From Thermothielavioides terrestris NRRL 8126 (Eukaryota > Ascomycota > Sordariomycetes > Sordariales > Chaetomiaceae), in NCBI RefSeq assembly GCF_000226115.1, contig NC_016457.1, positions 1,860,001 to 1,924,000 of the forward strand: a stretch of 64,000 bases of DNA, given 5' to 3'. This document shows positions 47,558 to 59,728 of this stretch, in pieces; the first letter of the stretch is position 1; every line of letters begins with the position of its first letter. The notes beneath the pieces were generated by a model that searched no databases, was not told where the DNA came from, and saw nothing but the letters and a program-made list of their open reading frames with translations. The position numbers were made by a program, and so were the translations under genes.

Positions 47558-48784
47558 AAGTAGGCGCTTGTTTTTCAGGGGAAGGGGTGTCTGGTTCCTC
47601 CGTTTGCACGGGTGGGACGGGTTCTCAGGTGCTGGTGCTGGTACTGGACTTGTTAGGAGGCACCGGAGTATCGGAGTATTCGGCCATGGCGTGTGGCTGT
47701 GGCGCCTTGGGGGTATCTGACCTCTCAACAGTCGGTCCTTGCGGGGCATGGCGCGGCGTTTCCGGGTAAGGTATGCCGTGGTCCGGTGTAACGGATGGCT
47801 GTTGTCAGCTGGGGAAAGGAAAGGAGTTGGCTTGAGAGAGGACGGATACAGGTACGGTAGGTAGGGCACGGTATGATACCCCTTTGGGAGCGAGGGTTCT
47901 GTACTGGGAGGATTGAACAGCTATGTCATTTTCCTGTATTTTCCTTTGTTCCCTTTTTTCCTCTGTGTCTGCTTGGCATCTTGCGGGATCATTTACATAC
48001 ACTGATATTCATTTATACCCCCTTTCTTTTCCTTAGACTGCTCCTTTTTCTGGCTGTCCTCGGCGGCGATATCTTAAGAGTCCGGAGCATTTAGACTGGC
48101 TGGGCTGTTCAGACAGGCGGAGGCACAGCGAGATCGTAGCTGGTTAGCTACCTAGTTACCTAGCGAGTTGTGAGGATTGATAGCAAGGAGGTGAGAGGGT
48201 TAGACAAATGAACGTCATGACGCGTTTGCGAGTTCTAGCGAGTATATAGTCATTGGATGTTACAGGGCGCAGTGCGAGGTTACGGAAAATGAGAAACTAT
48301 GATGTCGGCCCCCCTGCCGGTCGCGCGGTTCAACCTTGATTTGTTGTTATTGATCCTGGATCTCCTGCTGAGCCAGGGCAATTGATCAAGCAATTGTAGT
48401 CTTGCAAGCCACGAGCAATAGGGTTCTGGAAAGACTGGGGCCGCCTGAGCGAGGAAGTGGCTGGGGTGTTGAGGTAAAGTGGTTCGGCTCTGCGTCTGTT
48501 GATGTGTCGAAAGATCGAATAGGGGCAAGTAAACAGATGGCTGAATACAAGCAGAGGACGACCCACCACCGTTGTAGTGTGCCTGTATGTAGCACGGGGA
48601 GATCAGATCGGATTACTGGGGGTCGGAGAGTATCTCTCGAGAGTGCCAGGTCAGAGCATGTTGATTTTCAAGGACAAGAAGCCTCTCTCAAAATTCCTCC
48701 CAACCTAGAATAACTGCATTCCCTTACTGAACTTCCCTTCGAGCCCAGAATGACGCCGGCAAGTATGTGCTGACCCCGACCCCT
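47558..48784. other. Intergenic, convergent 3' flanks
   Basis: Between the plus-strand GAS2 gene and the minus-strand fragment at 48785. T-rich stretches near 47930-48060 resemble 3' untranslated and termination sequence. No gene recognised. Confidence 0.55.
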
Positions 48785-49050
48785 TCACCCGTCTCCTCCT
48801 AGCAGTCCGGCATCTGCCAATAACCCCCACTTGAAGTGCGGCGGGATACACCAGTTTTCGTGGTCACAGTTGTAGGTCTGCTGCACAGACCGATTGTTGA
48901 AGCAGTCGTCTTTCGTGGTGTACAGGTACAGCCAGCAGTTGCCCATGTAGTGGATTTGGAAGGACCGTCACCCGGCCCGAGGGCCGCATTGTTGGCAAGA
49001 GCTGGCGGGGAGGTGTAATCCAGGGAGATAACACTAATGATTTATGATCG
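48785..49050 (-). pseudogene. Fragment of a small Cys-rich protein gene
   Basis: On the minus strand an exon-like frame ends at a TGA at 48787-48785 and contains GNCWLYLYTTKDDCFNN, a YNCDHENWC segment and IPPHFKWG, with regular codon use and four evenly placed Cys. Just upstream (about 49050-48965) a frame offset by one or two bases reads LDYTSPPALANNAALGPGDG. The two parts join only with a frameshift, a TGA precedes the Cys-rich frame, and the lipase stop codon lies only 83 bases further upstream, leaving no room for a signal-peptide exon. It therefore looks like the 3' remnant of a small secreted protein gene. A complete gene starting at ATG 48946 (53 residues, no signal peptide) is less likely. 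Confidence 0.4.
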
Positions 49051-49132
49051 CGAACACAACCCAACTTCACGTCTGCTTCTCGGCATAAAGGTGCCGGCCG
49101 TTTGCACATCCATATCGACATACGGTACCTAT

Positions 49133-50251
49133 TCAGCTTCCCGCTGATGTGATGATGCCGCGTCCGCCCTCCTGAGCGGCGTGCCCCCTGGCCGAGCAGC
49201 CGTCGAGCGGCTGGAAATACCAGTTATGCGCATCGATATCCAACCCTTCCGTCCCGCCGTTACACTGCACGTTCGCGTACCCGGGACAATACTGCACATC
49301 GGCCGGCGTCACGGGCCCCTGGCTCGTCGAGCTGATCCAGTACTCCGGGCTCGTGTGCCGGTAGTTCGCCACGAGCGGCGGCAGCCGCGGGACGGGGTCG
49401 TCGGTGTGCGTGACGCGGTACTCGCCGCCGGGCTGGGCGGTGACGAACTCGACGAACGCGGCGTTGCCGATGCGCGGCGAGCCGTACGTGTACAGGTCGG
49501 CGGCGAAGCCGGCCCGCCGGAGGTAGGCGGCCGCCAGCGTGGCCACGGCGCCGCCCAGCGAGTGGCCCGTCACGATGACGCTGTAGGCAGGGTGGGCTGC
49601 CTTCGCGTCGCGGACCGCGGCCAGCGTGCGCGCGGCCACCTCGCCCCAGGACCCCCAGAAGCCTGTGTGCACGAGGCAGCCCGGCGTGAGGTCGCAGGGG
49701 ACCTGGACGAAGGTGAGGCTGTGTTGGGGGAGGAGTGGAATTTGTTAGTTGGGGTTGCTTTGTGTGCGTGCGGATCTGGGTGTTTGGGAGGACCTACTCT
49801 GCGATCCAATTCTGGACGGAGGTGGTGCCCCTGAAGGAGACGACGATCTGCTGGCTGACGGGGTCCACGCCGACGAAGCCCCTGGTATCCAATAGTGTCC
49901 CGCTGGTTGCTCCCGTCAGTTGCTGCCTTGCGGAGGCCGGGATGCCATGGGATCATACATGAACGACGCAACGACTGTGGCATTGTGCGACTCAAATAGG
50001 GAGCATTGACCCGGAGGGCAAGTAACGGGCTGCCCGGCAGACTTCTCGCTATTGCAGGTGGCCGCAACAGACCACTGAACAAACAATTTCAGGTTGTCCA
50101 GTTGTTGAGTTGTGACGGCATCTTTGACTTTGTTAGAAACACAGGGCTGTTTGGGGGATGGTGCGTGTTCAGACTGACCTTGCCTTCTCGATGTTGGGGC
50201 TCCGGAGACGCAACACCCCAAGGACAGACAAGCGAGGAGTAGTCCTTTCAT
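49133..50251 (-). CDS. Secreted triacylglycerol lipase, class 3 (TLL-like)
   Basis: Predicted 327-residue secreted alpha/beta-hydrolase. Exons 50251-49959, 49902-49798 and 49718-49133; introns of 56 and 79 nt. The start MKGLLLACLSLGCCVSG is chosen over an in-frame ATG 54 bases upstream because it opens directly with a signal peptide. The core has VVSFRGTTSVQNWIAD (oxyanion region, rebuilt across intron 2), GHSLGG with nucleophile Ser186, HTDDPVPRLPP with Asp240 and DAHNWYF with His297, the complete Ser-Asp-His triad. RHTSPEYWI and the spacing match Thermomyces lanuginosus lipase; feruloyl esterase A is a close relative and cannot be excluded. It should act outside the cell on acylglycerols or other esters. 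The protein ends in a short Gly/Ser-rich tail. Confidence 0.9.
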
Positions 50252-52621
50252 GGCAGCCGTTGAACACGGTGAGAGCGGCTGGCGTCTGACGAATGGATTA
50301 CGCACTCAGGCGCGGCGTCTCCCTCCTTACAAAACGGAGTGAGATCGTGAGGTTTCGGGCGGGTGACCACGCCTGGACGAAGCAGAAGCATGGCTCTCTG
50401 GCTGCACCACGGTGTCTGTGGAGTCCTTATAACACTGCCTTGCAGGCGACACAGGCTGGCCGCATCGGACAAAAAGCAGCGACGCCTTGGGCTCCCGTGC
50501 CGGAGTGTATTATGCGCCACATGGTGTCTCGCTTGCATCCACCGTTGAGGGATCACTCACATTAGCGCGAGCTGATCTTATCTGATGGGCCATCGCGCCT
50601 GCCTCACTCCGGGCAAAGAACCTATCAGCAGGCGAGCCTGGAAAGTCGAGGGTGTCGCTGGCCCCGTTGCCACGCCGGACATCCATAGCAGCAAGGCCGA
50701 TGGTGGTGACGGTATGCAGGCCGTGTAAGCCCATCGGCAGCCGCGGGCCTTGAGATGGTCGACAAAGTTCCTCCGCAAACACAGTAAAGCAGCCAAGGGT
50801 GTGGTGGAGAGGAGCCTGTCACGGCATTCGGCGGGATGGCCCGTTTCGATACGGCAACTCCCAGCGCAGATCCGAAGTGATGTGCAGCTGACCCCAACGC
50901 CGCCGACTCTGATGGGCCACGGTCACGCAAAAAGGGCGTGAGACCGAGCGAAAATTGGCCGAAAAAGCGTGAAGTGGCTGGAAGAGCATGCAAGAGGCGG
51001 TCAGCATGCCCATCCTTTTCCGTACCTAACTCTCCAGTCACTTTCTGTATTCTCATGCAAACAAAACTCGGGTTTGTCCATGCATGGAGTTACACAGTTG
51101 CGCCATCTGATGGGAGCAAGACAAACGCAACCCGGACCGACCAAGCCGCCATCGTGTACGGTGAACATTAGGTCGTGATCAAGGCAGCTGTGCCTGAAAT
51201 TGGCTCTGCGGCCGTGTCGAGTTACATGGCCGAGGTGAATCACCGCAGCAGTGAGCAACGTGACCATCGACTGCGCGGGTCTGGGAAGGTGTGAGGTTGG
51301 AAAGGTCGGGTGCGGGGGACGCAGTTCGCGGATGGGAAAGAAGACAGTGGGGGAAGCTGCGTCTTGGCAGGCTGCACACCAGCCCTGAACCTGCCTTTTC
51401 GAGAAGCCCTGAGCTGGCGCATTGGCTGGAGCTGGGATGCTTTGTGCCTCGCTCTCTTGGAGGCAATTGGCGGGCGCATGCAAGCCCCGACTCGGAGGAA
51501 TTTAGGGGCCCGCACCTCCATCCTCTTTCCCGACCCGGCAGCCCGCACATCCCGCACGCAGAAACTTGGAGCTCGCTTCTCCAAGACAACCGACCTTGGC
51601 GAGTCTGCAGCATTTCCTTGATGCTCGTTTTGGCTCTCGATGCGGGGGATTTGTCCAGCGTGCCTCGGTAAAGCACATGGACATCAGATGCATTCCTGGT
51701 CTCCGGGGCTGATCGCGCTTGTGGAACATGGAAAACCTCGGGGGACGGCGCAGCATGGTTGAGACAGGTAATTAGTCCTCCAAGCAACTGGCTTCTCTCC
51801 AAAACCTGTTTTGTGCCACGATCACAAGCTGAGCCGTCTTTGAGCACGATTTACAACTACTCGATCGGCCATCCCTCCCGACTGCCACTATGCTCTCTCG
51901 ACCCCGGCCATTCGACGGCTTGGGCCCCGGCCTGCAGGTTCCAGTTGTGCTCGTGTTGGAGGAGAGGAAAGCAACATAGCCCCGTGGGCTCAGCTGTCTG
52001 GAGATGAACCGGGGCCAGCTTTGAGCTCTCAATTCCCAGCAATGAGAATTTGAAGTGATGCTAGCCCCAGGCTGAACTCTGCTGGGTTATGGAGATCTTG
52101 GCAGCCTCATTGCGGGCGCAACCTCGTCGAGCCAAGAGAGGCCCCCGGCACCAATATCCTGGCTCGAGCAGCGGCCGCGAATAGGAGGCGACAGATCGCC
52201 TCCTAACTAAACTGGGATTCAATACAACTACACTAATGTGACGTCGTTATTGCCCCGCTGGAGGTGCTGGGTTGCAGCCGGGTCTCAAGAATGGCACTTG
52301 CGCATCCTCTTTTTGTATGGAGCAGCCGCTCGGTTGCCGAGTTTAACGTTACCTGGCCCGGAATCTCTTGTCGATCTGCCATGTGCCCCGGTTCGCTTCC
52401 GCCCTCCCTTGGAGCCGAGCCTTCATCGTGGAGCGCCCGCCCCAGGACGGCGCGCGTTTGCCGTATGCGCTGTCCGACTTTAACAGGGGGCCGCGTCAAG
52501 ACGGAGATAGCCCCGTTGTTGTGATCTCACGCCTCCCTCGTCCCCTTGAAGGGTAAGGTTGTGGCAAGTCGAGCAGCCGTCCCTCCTCCGGTTCGCGAGG
52601 GGTCTCAACGACGCGGTCGAT
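50252..52621. other. Intergenic, divergent promoters of lipase and GH3 genes
   Basis: A 2.4-kb region between divergent lipase and beta-glucosidase genes. No gene is supported on either strand. One ACTACACTA motif is at 52227. Confidence 0.5.
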
Positions 52622-55448
52622 ATGGTCTACCGTGCGGGAGCCGTCTGGCTCTCGCTCGTCGCAAGCCCCTTTGCGTCCTTCTCTCTCGCCCGCAGCGTCG
52701 GCCCAAGAGACGCCGTCCCGGAAGGATACCATGCCGCCCCTTACTACCCGACGCCCCATGGCGGCTGGCTTCCATCGTGGAGCGACGCCTACGCAAAGGC
52801 GCAGGCCCTGGTGTCGCAGATGACGCTGGCCGAGAAGACAAATATCACCTCGGGAGTCGGCTATCTCATGGGTAGGACCCCCCTCTCGGAGACGGCCGCC
52901 TCCTCATAGAGAATCAGCTGACTGACTCTCGGAGCAGGGTTGGTTCCAGGAACTTCTGCAGTGGTCGGGTTGCTGCTGACCGATTATGCAGGCCTTGTGT
53001 AGGAAACAGCGGGAGTGCAGACCGTCTCGGCTTCCCCCAGCTCTGTCTGCAGGACTCGGCTCTCGGAGTCGCATCTACCGATAATGTCACCGCGTTCCCG
53101 GCCGGCATCACCACCGGAGCGACCTGGGACAAAGCTTTGATGTACGCCCGTGGGGTTGCCATAGGCAAAGAGTTCCGCGGCAAGGGAACCAATGTCTATC
53201 TTGGGCCTACCGTGGGGCCTCTGGGACGGAAACCCCTGGGCGGACGGAATTGGGAGGGCTTTGGCGCCGATCCGGTGCTCCAGGCCAAGGCGGCCGCCCT
53301 GACCATCCAGGGCGTCCAGGAGCAGGGTATCATCGCCACAGTCAAGCATTACATTGGCAACGAGCAGGAGATGTACCGCATGTACAACTTGTTCCAGCCC
53401 GGATACAGCTCAAATATTGGTAAAGTGCTCGGGATGCAAGCAGTCACTGCTCCATGCTGATACACAGGCCAGATGACCGGACCCTGCATGAGCTCTATCT
53501 GTGGCCGTTTGCCGAGGCCGTCCACGCTGGGGTGGGCGCCGTAATGACTGCTTACAATGCCGTCAATGGCTCCGCTTGCTCCCAGAACAGCTACCTGATC
53601 AACGGCATCCTCAAGGACGAGCTCGGCTTCCAGGGAATGGTCATGTCGGACTGGCTGAGCCAGATCTCGGGTGTGGGCTCGGCTTTGGCTGGCCTCGATA
53701 TGAACATGCCGGGCGACACCAACATCCCACTGCTTGGCCTTAGCTTGTGGCAGTATGAGCTGACTAGGTCTGTGCTGAACGGCTCGGTGCCCCTGGACCG
53801 GCTGAATGACATGGCCACCAGAATCGTGGCGGCCTGGTATAAGATGGGTCAGGATAAGGACCACCCACGCCCCAATTTCTCGTCGAACACGCACGACAAA
53901 GACGGGCCGCTATATCCGGCTGCCCTGTTTTCTCCCACTGGGCAGGTCAACTGGTTTGTTAATGTTCAGGACGACCACTATCTGCTTGCCCGTCAGGTGG
54001 CACAAGACGCCATCACGCTCTTGAAGAATGATGGCGGCGTCCTGCCGCTGTCGAACGCGAGCAAAATCAGCGTCTTTGGCACGGACGCGCAGGTCAATCC
54101 TGCAGGGCCGAATGCCTGTGCTAGTCGAGCATGCAACATAGGCACGCTCGGCATGGGCTGGGGCTCTGGCGTTGCCGATTACCCGTACTTTGACGATCCC
54201 ATCTCCGCCATCAAGAGGAGGGTCCCTAGCGTCAAGTTCTACAACACGGACTCCTTCCCGGCCATCGACACGCCATCATCCGACGAGATTGCGGTCGTCT
54301 TTGTCACTTCCGACTCGGGAGAGAACAGCTTCACGGTCGAGAACAACCACGGAGATCGGGATTCGTCCAAGTTGGCTGCCTGGCATGGCGGCGATCAGCT
54401 GGTCCAGCAGGCCGCCGCAAAGTTTAGCAACGTCGTGGTGGTCATCCACACCGTCGGCCCGCTCATCCTGGAATCGTGGATCGACCTCCCCTCCGTCAAG
54501 GCCGTCCTCTTCGCCCACCTCCCGGGCCAGGAAGCAGGCGAATCCCTGACCAACGTCCTCTTTGGCGACGTCTCCCCCAGCGGACATCTCCCCTACTCCA
54601 TCACCAAGGCGGCCACCGACTACCCCGACAGCATCGCCAACCTGAAGGGCTTCGCGCTCGGCCAAGTGCAGGACACCTACAGCGAGGGCCTGTACATCGA
54701 CTACCGCTCGCTCAACAAGCAAGCCATCAAGCCGCGCTTCGCCTTCGGCCACGGCCTCAGCTACACGACCTTCGCCCTCACCAACGCCACCATCCGCGCC
54801 GTCACGCCCCTCTCCCTCGTGCCCCCAGCGCGTCCCGCCAAGGGCGCCACCCCGTCCTATCCCAGCACCATCCCGCCCGCCTCCGAAGCCTACTACCCGC
54901 CCGGCTTCTCCCCAATCTGGCGCTACCTCTACTCCTGGCTGCAACCCTCCGAAGCAGACGCCGCCTACGCGATCGGCGCCGCCGGCACGCCGAAGTACGC
55001 CTACCCGGACGGCTACTCGACGGTGCAGCGGCCCGGGCCGGCCGCCGGCGGCGGCGACGGCGGCAACGCCGCGCTGTGGGACGTCGCCTGGGAGGTTACC
55101 GTCACGGTGCGCAACGCGGGCGCCAGCTTCGCCGGCAAGGCGTCGGTGCAGGCGTACGTGCAGTACCCGCCGGACGCGCCGTACGACGTTCCCGTGGTGC
55201 AGCTGAGGGATTTCGAGAAGACGGCGGCGCTGAGGCCCGGGGAGAGCGAGACGGTTACGCTCAGGCTGACGAGGAAGGACGTCAGCGTGTGGGATGTCGA
55301 GCTGCAGAATTGGGTCGTGCCAGGGGTCAGGGGGGGCGGAGGTATGGGGAGGTATACGGTGTGGATTGGCGAGGCGAGCGATCGGTTGTTTTTGGCGTGC
55401 TATACGGATATGCTGGTTTGTGAGGAGGGGTTGTCGCCTCCTGTCTGA
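52622..55448 (+). CDS. GH3 beta-glucosidase, apparently frameshifted at first junction
   Basis: Predicted secreted glycoside hydrolase family 3 enzyme, expected to release glucose from cello-oligosaccharides. Exon 1 is 52622-52871 (signal-like [17 protein letters not shown], then [17 protein letters not shown]). The next exon ends at 53419 and reads [21 protein letters not shown] and [11 protein letters not shown]. The third (53473-55448) carries the nucleophile block MVMSDW (Asp codon 53649-53651), the C-terminal domain and a fibronectin III-like end. The intron 53420-53472 splices cleanly, giving [15 protein letters not shown]. At the first junction the only canonical choice (GT at 52872, AG at 52990-52991) leaves the frame one base short and leads to a stop after about 86 residues. 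Either a base is lost (mutation or sequencing error) or splicing is non-canonical. All later sequence is intact, so decay would be recent. Confidence 0.8.
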
Positions 55449-56450
55449 GGGTGATGTGGTTCAAGAGTTGGTCTGAGAAGAGGGGGGAGGTTGGATCACG
55501 TCGGGTTTGGGTGATATCTCAGTCAATTCGTCCGGAATAAGTAGTATGAGTATTGGTATGTCTAACACTTTAGTATCTATTTTTCAGCAGAGTTGACTGG
55601 CAGCCTGCCCCATCCCTTCCGAGGGCTAAGGAGCTAAGATTACTCGGAAGCAGTCTTTGTCCGGCCAGAGTGACCCGAGTATGTGGTGTCCTTGACGCGG
55701 TGAAAGGCAGCCAAAGTATTTGCCAGCGTGACGGAAGAGAAACCCTCCCTCAGCAACCCGTCACCCTCGGCCAGTCGGATATCGAACGGATCATGCTGCT
55801 CTGTGAAGGTTCCAGCTTGAACATTCATTAGACCGAGCGATGCCCAGGGACTCTCCAGTGTAGCTTAGATTGACCCCGGAGACCGGGCCATAACCGAATG
55901 GATGAGTTGTGGGGGCCGGTGACCTAGGATATGGCACTATATCCAGAGCCGGAGGTTAGTTTTCAACTGGCGAGTGTCTCTGCCGAGTTTCCCGAGCAAC
56001 TATCTTCCCCTTGGTTCCGTTCATCAGAGACGTGATTTGCGCCCTAAGGTAGCAGGGCGTTCTGAGTGTCTTAAGGACAACGGGGTCGCCGGTTTGAGCG
56101 AAGTAGGGGCCCAGAACGCCGACACAACGGTGAGGCATCCTCCCCAATCCTACCCACAAATCCCTTCAATGAAACAGGAAGCGGAGCGCTTTCTGTATGC
56201 TCATGATTCCAACCCTCAAAACGGCGTCTATATCCCGATATAATACATTTTGCCGTTTCCCTCTGGCATCGGTCGGTAATATACAGCCCCCCTCCATCAC
56301 GATCCCAGTTACTCAATGAACTGTCTCCCTCCCTGATCTACCTATCCATCCATCCATGGATGGCACCCAGCCCAACCGAACACCGCAACGCAACGCAGGC
56401 GCAGCGCAAACAACAACCACCAAACACCAAAGAAAGACCAAAACAAAAAA
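55449..56450. other. Intergenic with one coding-like minus-strand frame
   Basis: Apart from the frame at 55640-55828 described separately, nothing is recognised. Convergent 3' flanks of the GH3 gene and the mitochondrial ribosomal protein gene probably occupy the ends. Confidence 0.5.
55640..55828 (-). other. Coding-like orphan frame (possible gene remnant)
   Basis: A 62-codon minus-strand frame reads MNVQAGTFTEQHDPFDIRL and later FSSVTLANTLAAFHRVKD. Its composition is more protein-like than the neighbouring frames and it can be extended upstream past its ATG for 14 codons (ATLESPWASLGL) before a stop at about 55870. No partner exon or domain is seen. It may be the 3' end of a decayed gene, or chance. 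Confidence 0.25.
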
Positions 56451-57013
56451 TCAAGCACTCAAGCGCTTCCGCCCCTTGGCCTTCCGCCGCGCAAGCGTCT
56501 TGCGCCCGGACTGCGTCTTGACGCGGCTGAGGAAGCCGTGGCGGCGCTTCTGGATGAGCCGCGTGGCGCGGGCCATGGTCGGGCGCGGCCCGCAGCGGAT
56601 CTGGCTGGCGCAGCCGGCCAGCGCCGGGTGCGACGTGATGGCGCGCTTGGGGAGCAGGTCCAGCAGCAGCGTCGTCTGGCAGCCGGCTTCTGCTGCGGTT
56701 GTTGTCGTTGTTGTGGTGGCTGCCGTTGTGGTGAGGGTTGGTGATGAGAGTAATGTCTGGTTCGGGGCGCGGAAGACGGTGGTGGTGGTGGACGGGTGCA
56801 GGAGGGTTGGACGAAGGGTGGGGAGGTTGGAGAAGGGACTGTTTTGTTTTGTTTTATTCTTCGTTAGCTAGGGCGCCAACTGGCGAAAGCTAGGCGTGGG
56901 TTCGGATGGACATACCGTGCAGCGGCTGGGCAGCTTGATGTCGGTAGAGCGCAGCGAGGAAGCAGCTGGGCGGTCGGCCGCCGCAGCGCCGCCTGGAGGA
57001 GCGGGGATTGCAT
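56451..57013 (-). CDS. mrpl34: Mitochondrial large-subunit ribosomal protein bL34m
   Basis: A 161-residue nuclear-encoded protein of the mitochondrial large ribosomal subunit. Exons 57013-56916 and 56838-56451, with a 77-nt intron (GTATGT...ACAAAACAG). Exon 1 encodes a presequence-like, Arg/Ala/Leu-rich and acid-free start (MQSPLLQAALRRPTAQLLPR). After a Thr/Pro-rich linker the C terminus has ATRLIQKRRHGFLSRVKTQ and GRKTLARRKAKGRKRLSA, the conserved bL34 core of about 45 residues. The linker makes it longer than bacterial L34 (44-46 residues), as is usual in fungi. The Thr-rich stretch contains a run of ACA/ACC codons. Confidence 0.9.
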
Positions 57014-57618
57014 GCTGAGTCGGGCCAAGATCTTGCCGTACTTCTGCTGCCTCGGGGCCGCTGGCTAGTCGGTCCAATTTCTTGTCGCGTTGTCGTGGTG
57101 CGCCGCCGCCGGGGCTGGTCCGTCTCCCGAAAGTTTTGGTGAACTTCGGGTCAGAGGGTCGCGAGGTGCCGGAGCGAGCCTTTCGGAGCTGTTACCAGCT
57201 GGCAGAATTGGGAGCGACAGCTGCCAGTACACTAGAAAGTCTCAGCTCGCACAGCGGCACATCGACACGCTGGCACGAGGATGCCCAGAACGGAGGCCCA
57301 GAACGACAGGTCCTTACTTTGAATTGAACGGACCAACTTCGTTCAGAACTTATTCAAAAAAAGTTCAGAGGTACAAACTGCGTATCACCTTGAAATACCG
57401 ACTGCTCCCGATCGTTCGAGTTGTTGAAAGGGTTAGGGTTGTGTGTGCGGGCACCGAACCACCAGACCAGAGAACCTGGTACCGAACTGCATCTGACACG
57501 AGTACGGAGTGTGTGCAGTGCAGAGCGCATCAACGTTGGAAGCCCACGGTTCTAGTACCTGCTTCTTGGAATCCAAAGCAGAACACTACCGTCTATGCTA
57601 CAAGAACACGCCGTCCAT
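57014..57618. other. Intergenic between mrpl34 and ste24
   Basis: Upstream of the minus-strand mrpl34 start and downstream of ste24, about 600 bp. No gene seen. A TACGGAGT sequence occurs near 57502. Confidence 0.6.
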
Positions 57619-59130
57619 TTACAGCTCATCTCGGCCGGTCGCAGTCGCAACATCCTCCTTGCCATCCGCCTTCTCGGCTGCCTTCGCCTCCACCTTCTGC
57701 GTGGGCTGCCAGTTGAGCGCTTTCAGCCGCTCCGACAAGATCGGGTGTGAGAAGTGGTAGCTGGCAAACATCCAGTCGGCGTCCATGGTGCTCAGATTCT
57801 GGATCTGCAGCTTGATCAGGGAGCGGCACAGCTCCGTGCTGTAGCCGAGCTTGTTGGCAAACGCATCAGCTTGGAACTCGAAGCGCCGGCTCAGGACGTT
57901 CATCAGAAGCTTGATGACATTATCCATCGGGCCCAGGATGTCCGAGAAGAGCAGGAACCCGATGATGATGGGGTGCTCGTTGGTAAAGCCAAAGTCGGCA
58001 TAGAGGGAGTTGTTGTTGACAAAGACCGAGAAAAGGGCAAAGATGTAGAAGAAGTGGGCCTATCCAAACCGTTAGCCTATCCTTAAGACCGAAACCGAAA
58101 ACTAGCTCCGAGAAACCTACCTGCGAGATACCGAAGAGCTTGGTGGTGTGGCCCAAGCTCCAGTGGCCGAGCTCGTGGGCCAGCACAGCAACAACCTCAT
58201 CGATCTCGCTCTTCTCGATCAGCGTGTCGTAGATGACAATGTGTTTCTTCCACGGCAAGCCGAAGAAGTAGGCGTTGCTGTGGGCGCTGCGCTTGCTGCC
58301 GTCGATGACGTAGAGCTCGTGGAGAGGGAACTTGAGCTTCTTGGCCAGGTCCTCGACGTCCGTTTTCAGCTTGCCTTTCTCCAGCGGGGAGAGCTTGTTG
58401 AACAGGGGCAGGATGGCGATGGGATAGATCGTGATCATGAAGACCTGCAGGCCGGCGCCGAACAACCAGAGATAGTAGAAGAACTGACTGCCAGTCTTCT
58501 TGATGATGGAGAGGAACCCGGACAGGATGGGAGGGGCCAGAACGAAGGCCAGGGTGATGGTCTTGATCATGTCGGTAACGAACAGTTTCGGCGTCTGCTT
58601 ATTGAAGCCGAATTTCTCCTCCAACACGAACGTATTGTAGATGCTGGTAGGCAGCGAGAGAATCTGCTGTATCACAATGATGGCCAGGATGAAGACGATG
58701 GAATGCGAAATCTCGCCGGTGAAGCGAGCTGGTGCGAAGCGCAGAAGAAGATCGCCTGTCCATGACCAGAGCTTCGGCAGTACGTCGAACTGATAGAATG
58801 CGAGGTTCTGCAGTTGCCCATAGAGGCCGCTGAACGCCTGGAACTTGGCTTTGGCGCGACCATACGCCTGACTCTTGTCGAATACCTCTTGCGACACCTC
58901 GTGCTCCAGCACCTTGGGCGGCTTCGTCCGCTGCAAGACCCTGTACTGGCGGAAGCCAAGGAAGGCCTCGAATATGTATTGTCCAATGGAGAAGCCGATG
59001 ATGAGCTTCTTCCAGGGAAATAGCGGGCGGTCGAGAAACCGCGCGAGGCGCTAGTGGACGACTACAGTTAGTTCCAGTCGTCCAAAGCAAGACCGAGAGG
59101 CAATGGACGGCCTACCTGGAGAAAGTCCAT
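57619..59130 (-). CDS. ste24: CAAX prenyl protease Ste24 (zinc metalloprotease)
   Basis: A 461-residue integral membrane protease of the ER and inner nuclear membrane that cleaves prenylated CAAX proteins and fungal a-factor-like pheromone precursors. Exons 59130-59116, 59050-58121 and 58059-57619; introns 65 and 61 nt. The 5-codon first exon (MDFLQ) is joined so that RLARFLDRPLFPWKKL follows. The zinc motif HELGH is at residues 297-301, the same numbering as yeast Ste24, and EFQADAFA supplies the third ligand Glu. Several hydrophobic segments are seen, e.g. SIVFILAIIVIQQIL and ITLAFVLAPPILSGFL. The C terminus is soluble and Lys/Ala/Glu-rich. It may be co-oriented with, but independent of, the small gene upstream. 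Confidence 0.95.
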
Positions 59131-59728
59131 CGTGCCGGAGGAGATCACGACCTATCCAGCGGCAGCCGTCGTGAATCCAGACTCCGCGATGGGTTGGGAA
59201 GACCGAGGGATTGACAGAAGGACAAAGTTCCCTCTGCAGGAACGGTATTCGAGGGGCAACCTGTCCTTGCGCGACCGGGAATTGGCGCTGCAAGGCAACA
59301 GCCGGGCTTACCTTATCGTGTATGAAACCATAAGGATGTAACGTACAGCATGCGGTTCCGCATGAATTACGGAAGTACAGATCCGCAGAGCAATTTGATT
59401 GGCTGATACTTATTATCCCCACAGTGCAGTCGCGGCCCATAACACCTGAATGGTGAACCCGCCAGCTTCTGAGCTTGAAGGCATCAAAACCGGCAATGTT
59501 CGCCTGCTGCCTGATGCAAACAATCCTTGCAGGAGCAAACAATGTACGTAAGTACGAGCTCAACTCTGAAGGGATTTCCAGTGGTCAAACGGGGAACTTC
59601 TCGATATACTGGTTGACTCAGTTGTGCCAAATTGCTCATTGCAGAGTGATTGCTTCGTTACCAAGGGGAGTTCTTGGTGACTTCAATGCGATGGCCCTGG
59701 ACGACTTGGTGCTCCTCGCCAAGTGCTT
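59131..59728. other. Intergenic, ste24 promoter side
   Basis: About 600 bp between ste24 and the small minus-strand gene, holding the ste24 promoter. Nothing else is recognised. Confidence 0.6.

Noticed and set aside
48864..49121. 85-codon minus-strand frame next to the lipase
   Set aside because: It runs in a different phase from the Cys-rich exon, which has much better coding character.
31607..55448. Secondary-metabolite or CAZyme gene cluster
   Set aside because: No polyketide, peptide or terpene synthase is present. Secreted enzymes here are separated by kilobases and by unrelated housekeeping genes, and co-regulation by the CTF1-like factor cannot be shown.
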